Positions 10,083 through 17,653 of a stretch of DNA of 64,000 nt are shown piece by piece. The stretch is from NCBI RefSeq assembly GCF_900113575.1, contig NZ_FOPV01000015.1, forward strand, positions 37,758-101,757, written 5' to 3'. This stretch comes from Nitrosospira sp. Nsp14. GTDB taxonomy: Bacteria; Pseudomonadota; Gammaproteobacteria; Burkholderiales; Nitrosomonadaceae. Numbering within the stretch: position 1 is the first letter of the stretch; each line of letters begins with the position of its first letter. Made by a program: the position numbers and the translations under genes. The notes beneath the pieces were generated by a model. It did not search any database. It was not told the DNA's origin and was given only the letters and a program-made list of their open reading frames with translations.

Positions 10083-10475
10083 TTACCGCTTGGAAAATTG
10101 CTTCCGCCGGCGCGCTTTGCGTAAACCAACCTTCTTTCGTTCCACTTCGCGCGCGTCCCGCGTTACCAGCCCCGCGCTGCTCAATACAGGCTTGAGCGAG
10201 GCATCATAGTCGATCAGCGCCCGGGTGATGCCGTGCCGCACTGCTCCAGCCTGACCCGATTCGCCGCCGCCGTGGATATTAACCACGATATCAAAACTTG
10301 TCAGATTTCCGGTCAGTTCCAGTGGCTGACGAACCACCATACGCCCGGTTTCGCGTGAGAAAAACTCATCGACCGGTTTATCGTTAACCGTTATCAAACC
10401 CTTGCCGGGCTTGATAAAGACTCTCGCGACGGCACTTTTGCGGCGCCCCGTACCATAATTGTAGGTCGTGTTCAT
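10083..10475 (-). CDS. rpsI: 30S ribosomal protein S9
   Basis: Small-subunit ribosomal protein near the P-site tRNA. At 130 residues it is complete, with the conserved [13 protein letters not shown] start, the [15 protein letters not shown] block and the basic C-terminus ending RRRKQFSKR, whose last Arg contacts P-site tRNA in known structures. It is cotranscribed with rplM, 5 bases upstream. Confidence 0.99.
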   Translation of the reverse strand: MNTTYNYGTGRRKSAVARVFIKPGKGLITVNDKPVDEFFSRETGRMVVRQPLELTGNLTSFDIVVNIHGGGESGQAGAVRHGITRALIDYDASLKPVLSSAGLVTRDAREVERKKVGLRKARRRKQFSKR

Positions 10476-10480
10476 TAATA

Positions 10481-10915
10481 TCAGGCCCTGACTTCGAGTT
10501 GTCGCGGCTGTTGGGCCGCGTGCGGATGCGACGCACCCGCGTAGATTTTAAGTTTTTTCAGCATGGCATACCCGAGCGGTCCCTTCGGCAACATGCCCTT
10601 CACGGCTTTTTCAAGCGGTCGACCGGGAAAGCGTGCGTGCATTTTGGCGAAACTGGTTTCATAAATGCCGCCAGGGTAGCCGGTGTGACGAAAATATGTC
10701 TTGCTCTCTGCCTTGTTGCCCGTAACGCGCAGCTTGTCGACGTTAATAACGACGATAAAATCACCAGTATCCACGTGAGGAGTATAGATAGGTTTGTGTT
10801 TGCCTCGCAGACGATGCGCGATTTCTGCGGCGAGACGCCCGAGCACCTTGTCGGCCGCATCGATTACAAACCAGTCGCGGCTTATTTCATGTGATTTGGC
10901 TGAAAAGGTTTTCAC
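10481..10915 (-). CDS. rplM: 50S ribosomal protein L13
   Basis: Early-assembly large-subunit protein. From GTG 10915 it is 144 residues and opens MKTFSAK as in other betaproteobacteria. AGGGA lies 8 bases before this GTG, whereas the ATG six bases further upstream is almost on top of that site, so the GTG is preferred. Conserved blocks are [28 protein letters not shown] and [12 protein letters not shown]. It is the first gene of the rplM-rpsI operon and divergent from the phosphoribulokinase gene. Confidence 0.97.
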   Translation of the reverse strand: MKTFSAKSHEISRDWFVIDAADKVLGRLAAEIAHRLRGKHKPIYTPHVDTGDFIVVINVDKLRVTGNKAESKTYFRHTGYPGGIYETSFAKMHARFPGRPLEKAVKGMLPKGPLGYAMLKKLKIYAGASHPHAAQQPRQLEVRA

Positions 10916-11279
10916 GATGCCCATCCCTGCTGATTCAGTAAAGCCCAGCATATTATGCCGGAGTGTTCCAAAAGTCAACCTTCCGCTAGCTTGAAACCTT
11001 CGAGCACTGCGGCTCGGCGGTCGTTGCTGATAAAGCGCACAGGCCGGTCTTGAATTCGGTCTCCACCTGGCGTTCAGTGGAGTAAGCGTATTGACCCTTT
11101 CCAGATGACCGCAGCCTCTCCCAAATTGACAAGGCTCAGAATGTACTTGCATCTTTTAACCCAAGGCAAGTTGAAAACGGGTATCATAAACGCCGCAAAA
11201 AATTTGCTGGAATTCAGCGGTATTTATTGACGAGAAAAACATAACATTCATTTATTTATTGTCCTGAGGAGAGCGTTGT
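10916..11279. other. Divergent intergenic region rplM / phosphoribulokinase
   Basis: About 360 bases with no convincing gene. It must carry the leftward promoter and leader of rplM-rpsI and the rightward promoter of the phosphoribulokinase gene. The minus-strand reading frame continuing upstream of L13 has no family similarity. The last 70 bases before 11280 are strongly AT-rich. Confidence 0.5.
11227..11256 (+). promoter_or_regulatory. Possible sigma70-type promoter of the phosphoribulokinase gene
   Basis: TTGACG at 11227-11232, then 18 bases, then TTTATT at 11251-11256. The -35 box is good and the -10 box weak, so this promoter may need an activator. No clear LysR-type (T-N11-A) operator could be assigned by eye. 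Confidence 0.35.
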
Positions 11280-12152
11280 ATGTCACAAAAACACCCTATC
11301 ATCGCCGTTACCGGTTCATCTGGCGCTGGTACGTCGACGGTCAAAAAAAGTTTCGAGCATATATTCTGGCGCGAGAAACTGACTGCCGCGGTGGTAGAGG
11401 GCGACAGCTTCCATCGCTACGATCGTGAAGAGATGAAGAAAGCGGTAGTCGAATCCGAGAAAAAGAACGGTCATCCGATCAGTCATTTTGGCCCTGAGGC
11501 CAATGAATTCGAAAAGTTAGAGGCGTTATTCAAGACTTACGGGGAGAGCGGAACAGGGGAGACCCGCCTGTATCTGCACAATGACGAAGAAGCTGCCCCA
11601 TATGAGCAGCCTGCCGGCACCTTCACGCCATGGGCTCCCATCAAGTCGGGTTCGGATTTGCTGTTTTACGAAGGGTTGCATGGAGGAGCGAAGAGCGATA
11701 CCGCCGATGTCGCAAAGTATGTCGATTTGCTGGTGGGCGTCGTACCCATCGTTAATCTTGAATGGATCCAGAAAATCCATCGTGACATGAACGCGCGCGG
11801 TTATTCGGCAGAGGCAGTCACGCACACCATTCTTCGCCGCATGCACGATTACGTCCACTACATTACGCCCCAGTTCTCACGCACGCATATAAATTTTCAG
11901 CGAGTGCCCACGGTCGATACGTCCAACCCATTCGTTGCACGCGACATTCCCACGCTGGATGAAAGTTTTGTCGTTATTCGCTTCCGCGATCCCCGAAAAG
12001 TGGACTTTCCATATCTGCTATCCATGATTCACAATTCGTTCATGTCTCGTCCGAATTCGATAGTCGTGCCGGGAGGGAAAATGGGATTCGCAATGGAGTT
12101 GATACTGACGCCGCTTATTCTGGACCTGGTTACTCAAAGCCGCAGCGGGTAA
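11280..12152 (+). CDS. cbbP: Phosphoribulokinase, class I
   Basis: Makes ribulose-1,5-bisphosphate from ribulose-5-phosphate and ATP, the committed Calvin-cycle step that feeds Rubisco. At 290 residues it has the size of the octameric bacterial class I enzyme, not the longer plant/cyanobacterial type. The P-loop is GSSGAGTST at residues 12-20, followed by VVEGDSFHRYDREEM, LLFYEGLHGG and the C-terminal VVPGGKMGFAMELI. A GAGGAGAG site precedes the ATG. It stands alone between ribosomal genes and uvrD, unlinked to other cbb genes in the window. Its presence is the main argument for an autotrophic host. Confidence 0.97.
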   Translation: MSQKHPIIAVTGSSGAGTSTVKKSFEHIFWREKLTAAVVEGDSFHRYDREEMKKAVVESEKKNGHPISHFGPEANEFEKLEALFKTYGESGTGETRLYLHNDEEAAPYEQPAGTFTPWAPIKSGSDLLFYEGLHGGAKSDTADVAKYVDLLVGVVPIVNLEWIQKIHRDMNARGYSAEAVTHTILRRMHDYVHYITPQFSRTHINFQRVPTVDTSNPFVARDIPTLDESFVVIRFRDPRKVDFPYLLSMIHNSFMSRPNSIVVPGGKMGFAMELILTPLILDLVTQSRSG

Positions 12153-12238
12153 TCAGCTGCTCGCGCTGGTCAATACGCCTCCGGAGCCGGCGTTGGGCGC
12201 ATCTTTTTCGTGCATTGTCTTTTCTTACGTGGATCAGG

Positions 12239-12276
12239 CTCCGAATAAATTCCTCGTACCGGGATTTATTCGGGAG
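12239..12276. terminator. Long hairpin between phosphoribulokinase and uvrD genes
   Basis: CTCCGAATAAATTCC at 12239-12253 can pair with GGGATTTATTCGGGAG at 12261-12276, giving about 14 pairs with one bulge and a 7-base loop. No T run follows, so it is not a textbook intrinsic terminator; it may act with Rho or protect the 3' end of the upstream mRNA. The rest of the 245-base gap shows nothing. Confidence 0.45.
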
Positions 12277-12397
12277 CGCATACAGTCGAATTCCTGCTGC
12301 TTGACTTTATCGGGAATCACTGTAAATCTCTATTTCAGCACTGCTTCCAAAACGTTTGATGATAAATCCGGCACTCACTGCCGGTTAGCTTGCCTGA

Positions 12398-14638
12398 ATG
12401 TCTTCTCTACTTTCCGCACTTAATCCCGAACAGCTCGAGGCCGTTACCCTGCCGCACCAGTCGGCGCTGGTGCTGGCTGGCGCAGGCAGCGGCAAGACTC
12501 GTGTGCTGACGACTCGAATCGCATATCTTATTCAGGACGGGCAGGTCAGCCCCCACGGTATATTGGCGGTTACTTTTACCAACAAGGCGGCGAAGGAAAT
12601 GCTCACCCGCATTTCCGCCATGTTGCCTATCAACACCGGCGGTATGTGGATCGGCACTTTTCACGGCCTCTGCAATCGCCTGCTTCGCGCCCATAACCGG
12701 GATGCGGGACTGCCACAGGCTTTCCAGATTCTCGACTCGGCGGATCAGTTGGCGATTATCAAGCGCATTCTGAAAGGTATGGGCGCAGATGACGAGAAGT
12801 TTCCGCCACGGCAGGTTCAGTGGTTCATCAACAACGCAAAAGAAGAGGGGGTTCGAGCATCCCAAGTTGAAGCTCATGATGATTTCACGCATAAGATGGC
12901 CGAGTTTTATCTAGCCTATGAGCAGCAATGCAACAAGGAAGGGGTGGTCGATTTTGCTGAGCTGCTATTGCGCAGTTACGAACTGTTGACCCGTAATGAA
13001 ATCGTGCGTGGGCATTATCGCAGCCGCTTCCATCATATTCTGGTGGATGAATTCCAGGATACCAGTCGACTGCAATATAGATGGCTGAAGCTGCTTGCGG
13101 GTGAGCGTACTGCCGTATTTGTCGTTGGCGACGACGACCAGAGTATTTACGCCTTTCGTGGTGCCAACATGGGGAACATGAAGGAGTTTGAGCGAGACTT
13201 CCGTATCCCCAAAATCATCAAGCTTGAGCAGAACTATCGATCGCACGGCAATATACTGAACGCCGCCAATACACTGATCCGCAACAATGGGGGGCGGCTC
13301 GGCAAAAATCTGTGGACTGCGGAAGGTCAGGGCGAACCTATAAGGGTATATAACGCACCCACCGATATCGACGAGGCCTCATTCATACTGGACGAAGTGA
13401 AATCGTTGCGCGCGGAAGGAGTGGCGTTGTCGCAGATAGCCTTGCTATACCGTTCCAATGCGCAATCACGCGTGCTGGAGCATGCCTTGTTCAACGCCGC
13501 CTTACCTTACCGGGTCTACGGAGGTATGCGTTTTTTTGAACGGCAGGAAATCAAACACGCTCTGGCGTATCTTCGGCTGATAGCCAATCCAGACGACGAT
13601 AACGCATTGCTCCGTGTCGTAAATTTTCCGACGCGGGGTATCGGTCTGCGCAGCCTGGAACAGCTCCAGGACGATGCTCTGCATCAAGGGGCGAGCATAT
13701 GGGCTGCGATGTTGAAGAAATGCGGAGCCGGAGCCATCCCAGGGAAGGATTTGACGGACCCGGCAAGCGAGACGGTCAGGCGGATGACGGATTTCAGAAA
13801 GGCCGGCAAAGCCAGTAAGGGAGTGGAGAGCTTTGTTGCGCTGGTTGAATCCATGCGCCAGATTCGAGACCAGTTGTCGCTACCGGAAATTGTGGAACAC
13901 ATGCTTGAACATAGCGGGTTGCGGGCACACTATCGTAGCGAACGCGAGGGGGTCGAGCGGCTGGAAAATCTGGATGAGTTGATCAATGCCGCTACCAATT
14001 TCGTGCATGAAGCCGAGGATGACAGTCTACTTCTGTTTCTTAGCCATGCTTCCCTTGAAGCTGGCGAGCACCAGGCCGCCGGGGGTCAGGATGCGCTGCA
14101 GCTGATGACGGTGCACTCGGCCAAAGGGCTTGAATTTCATAGCGTGTTTTTGAGTGGGCTGGAGGAAGGTCTGTTTCCCCACGACAATAGCCGCAATGAA
14201 ACAGGAGGCCTGGAAGAGGAGCGACGGTTAATGTACGTCGCCTTGACCCGGGCTCGGCGGCGGTTGTATTTGAGTTTCGCTCAAAGCCGCCTCTTGCACG
14301 GCCAGATCAGATATAACATTCCCTCGCGTTTCTTGCAGGAAATTCCCGACAGCCTGGTCAAGTGGTTGCAGCCGCTGCAGAAAGCTCCCGTTGGGAATTA
14401 CCCATCAATTGCCAGCGGCCCTTCGCCTTGGCAGGGGATGAGAAACCAGGAACCCGTTGCACGCGATTCCGCTGCTTCGCGTTGGCGCGTAGGGCAAAAC
14501 GTCGTTCATGCCAAGTTCGGCGCGGGCGTGATCATCAGTTGCGAGGGCAACGGCGCGGATGCGCGCGTCGAGGTGAAATTTGGCCGCGCTGGCACCAAGT
14601 GGCTATTGCTGGAATACGCAAAACTGGCTCCCGCGTAA
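12398..14638 (+). CDS. uvrD: UvrD-type superfamily I DNA helicase
   Basis: 3'-5' DNA helicase used in nucleotide-excision and mismatch repair. A complete SF1A protein of 746 residues: Walker A AGAGSGKT at residues 27-34, Walker B/motif II ILVDEFQDTS, motif III GDDDQSIYAFRGA, motif IV near YRSNAQSR, motif VI VALTRARRRLYL, and a C-terminal Tudor-like segment (WRVGQNVVHAKFGAGVI) as in UvrD/PcrA. The EGLFPH segment and overall order favour UvrD over Rep. Confidence 0.96.
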   Translation: MSSLLSALNPEQLEAVTLPHQSALVLAGAGSGKTRVLTTRIAYLIQDGQVSPHGILAVTFTNKAAKEMLTRISAMLPINTGGMWIGTFHGLCNRLLRAHNRDAGLPQAFQILDSADQLAIIKRILKGMGADDEKFPPRQVQWFINNAKEEGVRASQVEAHDDFTHKMAEFYLAYEQQCNKEGVVDFAELLLRSYELLTRNEIVRGHYRSRFHHILVDEFQDTSRLQYRWLKLLAGERTAVFVVGDDDQSIYAFRGANMGNMKEFERDFRIPKIIKLEQNYRSHGNILNAANTLIRNNGGRLGKNLWTAEGQGEPIRVYNAPTDIDEASFILDEVKSLRAEGVALSQIALLYRSNAQSRVLEHALFNAALPYRVYGGMRFFERQEIKHALAYLRLIANPDDDNALLRVVNFPTRGIGLRSLEQLQDDALHQGASIWAAMLKKCGAGAIPGKDLTDPASETVRRMTDFRKAGKASKGVESFVALVESMRQIRDQLSLPEIVEHMLEHSGLRAHYRSEREGVERLENLDELINAATNFVHEAEDDSLLLFLSHASLEAGEHQAAGGQDALQLMTVHSAKGLEFHSVFLSGLEEGLFPHDNSRNETGGLEEERRLMYVALTRARRRLYLSFAQSRLLHGQIRYNIPSRFLQEIPDSLVKWLQPLQKAPVGNYPSIASGPSPWQGMRNQEPVARDSAASRWRVGQNVVHAKFGAGVIISCEGNGADARVEVKFGRAGTKWLLLEYAKLAPA

Positions 14639-14676
14639 AGCGGGCAAGATAGCCAATTCATGAAATAACCAGGATC

Positions 14677-15399
14677 TCATGCGGCGTCGGTCGTATCCAC
14701 AAAGATGTCCCTGAAGCTGACGTAAATCGAGGTAAACAACGTCGGCACGAGTATAAACAACCCCAATCCGTACGGCATGGTCGCGATCACCGTCAGCACT
14801 ACCAGTATTACCGCATAGATTTGGAATGCTATGATGTTCTTCAGGCACGCGACAAAGCTCAGCCGCATTGCTTCGAGTGGAGGCATGTCTTTAAAAATCA
14901 CCAGCAGAGGCGCAAACCATGCGGCCATCATCAGCGGGATGGACAACGTCAGTGCTACCAGAGAGGCGGTCAACATGTCCCCTGACACGCTCTTCAGCTC
15001 ATTCTCATCCACGCGTTTGCCTTCCAGCAGCAGACCCATCAGTACATCGCCTCCGACCAGCATGAACACGCCGAGGATCAGCACTTGCCCTACCAGGTAA
15101 ATTCCGCCGATGGTAATCAGCGAAGCGGTGTTGCTGCGGAATCCCGCAAACAGATGGGAAAATTCGAGTCCTCCCCCCTGCTCCAGACTCCTGCATCCAA
15201 TCATCAGTCCCGCTAAAAATACCGGCGATAGCAGTGTAAATACGAATTGTCCGGCCATAGGGATGAGCGACAGCGTGGCGGCGATGAGTAGCAAAGTGGT
15301 GCACAGGATAATCCACCCCAGCGGAACCCTGCGGAACAGGGCGAAGCCGTGGACAATCCATAACCATCCTTGTTTTGCATCGACTTGCGTGACTTGCAT
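14677..15399 (-). CDS. BPSS1780-family integral membrane protein
   Basis: Function unknown. A 240-residue protein with about six hydrophobic helices and a short polar loop around residues 120-140 (EGKRVDENELKS). It resembles a betaproteobacterial family often labelled BPSS1780-type. ATG 15399 is chosen because GGAGA lies 9 bases upstream; an upstream in-frame ATG lacks such a site. It lies downstream of thrB on the same strand with a 57-base gap, convergent with uvrD. Confidence 0.8.
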   Translation of the reverse strand: MQVTQVDAKQGWLWIVHGFALFRRVPLGWIILCTTLLLIAATLSLIPMAGQFVFTLLSPVFLAGLMIGCRSLEQGGGLEFSHLFAGFRSNTASLITIGGIYLVGQVLILGVFMLVGGDVLMGLLLEGKRVDENELKSVSGDMLTASLVALTLSIPLMMAAWFAPLLVIFKDMPPLEAMRLSFVACLKNIIAFQIYAVILVVLTVIATMPYGLGLFILVPTLFTSIYVSFRDIFVDTTDAA

Positions 15400-15456
15400 T
15401 TTTTTTATATCTCCGTGAGAGCACTGGCGCTGGAACACAGTGACCAGCCGGCTCGC

Positions 15457-16407
15457 TCAAACCCAAACGCCGAACAATCGGGACTGTGAAGCTGCATGGT
15501 TTTTCAGTATGCGCAGAAAATGTGCTGGGTCCTTGACATGCGTGAGCTCTCCCGCCCGAGGCAAATGGAAGTCCTGCAACCGTGATAGCCAGAAACGCAA
15601 AGCCGCCGCGCGTAACATTACCGGCCAGGCGTTGTGCTCAACTTCCGTGAGCGGCCGCGTGGCATGGTATGCCGCGAGCAGGGATAGCGTAGCAGCGTCG
15701 TCCAGCTCCCGGTCTTCGTTCAGGCACCAGTCATTAGCGGTGATAGCCAAGTCGTACAGAAGGACATCATTGCAGGCAAAATAGAAGTCTATGACGCCCC
15801 CCATGGCGCCGTCATTGAACAGCACGTTATCCCGGAACAGGTCAGCGTGGATCACCCCCCGTGGCAGATTTTCGAAGCGGTAAGATGATTGGAAACGCAA
15901 CTCTTCCTTGAGAACTACGGCCTCTTCCGCGCCGAGAAATGGCATGACGTCCGTTGCTGCGGTTTTCCACCACCTTGGTCCACGCGCGTTCTCCATTTTT
16001 TCCGGATAGGCGATACCGGACAAATGCATATTCGCCAACAGCTCCCCTACCTCCGCGCAGTGCGCCGCAGTAGGGTGTTCCTGCGATTTTCCTGGCAAAC
16101 AGGTGACAATGCTCGCCGGCTTGCCGTTAAGTTCGCCGAGAAATTTATTGTCGAGGTCCGCCACGGGGCTTGGGCAGGGGATCCCACGGCGCGACAGATA
16201 TGCCATCAGATTCAGATAGTAAGGCAACTCGGCCGAACTCAGTTTTTCAAATAAAGTGAGAACGTATTTGCCGTGGCTGGTAGTGACGAAATAATTGGTG
16301 TTTTCGATGCCCGAAGAGATACCTTCCAGATTGATGAGTGTACCGAGGGAGTAGTTTCTTAGCCAGGCAGAAAGCTGAGGTGGGGTGACAGTAGTGAAAA
16401 CAGACAT
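15457..16407 (-). CDS. thrB: Homoserine kinase, type II
   Basis: Phosphorylates homoserine in threonine synthesis. A 316-residue protein of the aminoglycoside-phosphotransferase fold, the ThrB type found in beta- and some gammaproteobacteria. Key residues are the catalytic loop HADLFRDN at 187-194 and the metal-binding D207 in VIDFYFA. The N-terminal [15 protein letters not shown] nucleotide loop is typical. It follows the DUF2782 gene, a common neighbour in betaproteobacteria. Confidence 0.96.
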   Translation of the reverse strand: MSVFTTVTPPQLSAWLRNYSLGTLINLEGISSGIENTNYFVTTSHGKYVLTLFEKLSSAELPYYLNLMAYLSRRGIPCPSPVADLDNKFLGELNGKPASIVTCLPGKSQEHPTAAHCAEVGELLANMHLSGIAYPEKMENARGPRWWKTAATDVMPFLGAEEAVVLKEELRFQSSYRFENLPRGVIHADLFRDNVLFNDGAMGGVIDFYFACNDVLLYDLAITANDWCLNEDRELDDAATLSLLAAYHATRPLTEVEHNAWPVMLRAAALRFWLSRLQDFHLPRAGELTHVKDPAHFLRILKNHAASQSRLFGVWV

Positions 16408-16473
16408 GAGCGAGAAAAATGGGAGGGCAGAAGCGTCTACGCAGTATGAAAGCCCGCTGCCCTCTATGAAAAT

Positions 16474-16842
16474 TCAAAACTGGTGTATTACCCACATTGG
16501 AGGGCGGATGTTCTGATCAAGGCCGCCGCTGTTATGGGTGGAAAACGTGCCATCGCCCTGATTGTCGATCAGGTAATACGGCAACCCTACTCGGGGCGTC
16601 ACCTTGATCATGTAGAGGCGGCCGTTTATCCGGTATTCCTCGACCTTGTCTTCACCGCGCTGGGTAATGGTGACCTGCGGCTCAAGTGAAGGGTCATCCT
16701 CGTCCCCCACCCCTGGCGCTGGCAACGCCAACGCCGGCGGTTCCGGAACTTCGGGCAGCGGCCGCAGATCCTTGGGCTGGTTGGACTGTGCTGCTGCAGG
16801 CAATGCAGCGCTCAATAACAATGCAAGAACGATGCGACGCAT
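16474..16842 (-). CDS. Small periplasmic DUF2782 protein
   Basis: Function unknown. 122 residues from ATG 16842, which has a GGGAGG site 5 bases upstream. A signal peptide (MRRIVLALLLSAALPAAAQ) is followed by a proline-rich stretch and a compact C-terminal domain (VTITQRGEDKVEEYRINGRLYMIKVTP and DNQG) typical of DUF2782. It is encoded just before thrB and polA's divergent neighbours, an arrangement repeated in many betaproteobacteria. Confidence 0.88.
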   Translation of the reverse strand: MRRIVLALLLSAALPAAAQSNQPKDLRPLPEVPEPPALALPAPGVGDEDDPSLEPQVTITQRGEDKVEEYRINGRLYMIKVTPRVGLPYYLIDNQGDGTFSTHNSGGLDQNIRPPMWVIHQF

Positions 16843-16902
16843 GGCGCCTCCCAGCAGGGTAAGGGTCATCAATATCCCATTCTATCTGAAATGTCACCTC
16901 TA

Positions 16903-17631
16903 TTATAGATTGAGTTGGACCTCTCGCTCCGCCGCAGAGGGCTCAAACCCGCGGGTTTCATAATAATTGAATATCGCATCCACGACCTGGGCAGGCTCAT
17001 CGATCACCTGTATCAAGTCCATGTCCTCGGGAGCGATCATGCCTTCAGTAATAAGCACCTGCTGGAGCCAATCGAGCATTCCGCGCCAAAAATTCGAACC
17101 AACCAGAATAATGGGCATTCTCCGCGTCTTGCCGGTCTGTACCAGCGTGAGCGCTTCCATCAGTTCATCCAGCGTGCCGAATCCGCCGGGCAGGACGACG
17201 TATGCGGTGGCTAATTTGACGAACATGTACTTGCGGGCGAAAAAATGGCGGAAAGTCTGGCTGACGTCCTGATAGGCGTTTCGGCGCTGTTCGTGCGGGA
17301 GCTGGATGTTCAGACCAATGCTGGGCGCATCGCCGAAATACGCCCCTTTGTTGGCCGCCTCCATGATACCCGGGCCGCCGCCGGAAATGACGGCAAAACC
17401 GGCATCCGATAATTGACGCGCGATCTGCTCGGCCAATTTATAGGTCGGATGATCCGGAAGTGTTCGCGCGCTGCCGAAAATGCTGACCGCGGGTTTAATC
17501 GAAGTGAGGCGTTCCGTTGCCTCGACAAATTCTGCCATAATCCCGAACACACGCCATGACTCCCTCGCCGACCATGTTTTTTCCCTGAAATCGGTTGTCA
17601 TTGTATGGGCTAACTTATCTTCCGCGCTCAT
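16903..17631 (-). CDS. LOG-family (TIGR00730) nucleotide phosphoribohydrolase
   Basis: Rossmann-fold protein of the LOG family, whose characterised members remove the base from nucleoside 5'-monophosphates, including cytokinin precursors. Both family motifs are intact: SGGGPGIMEAANKG at residues 83-96 and PGGFGTLDE at 148-156. The 242-residue protein carries an N-terminal extension of about 45 residues, as in the long group of the family. It is divergent from polA with a 22-base gap between starts, so the promoters overlap the genes. The true substrate is unknown. Confidence 0.93.
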   Translation of the reverse strand: MSAEDKLAHTMTTDFREKTWSARESWRVFGIMAEFVEATERLTSIKPAVSIFGSARTLPDHPTYKLAEQIARQLSDAGFAVISGGGPGIMEAANKGAYFGDAPSIGLNIQLPHEQRRNAYQDVSQTFRHFFARKYMFVKLATAYVVLPGGFGTLDELMEALTLVQTGKTRRMPIILVGSNFWRGMLDWLQQVLITEGMIAPEDMDLIQVIDEPAQVVDAIFNYYETRGFEPSAAEREVQLNL

Positions 17632-17653
17632 TGGAAACCTTTGGACGTTTTAA

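Noticed and set aside
10916..11152. N-terminal extension of L13
   Set aside because: L13 family proteins start at MKTF; GTG 10915 has a well-placed ribosome site, and the extension has no similarity.
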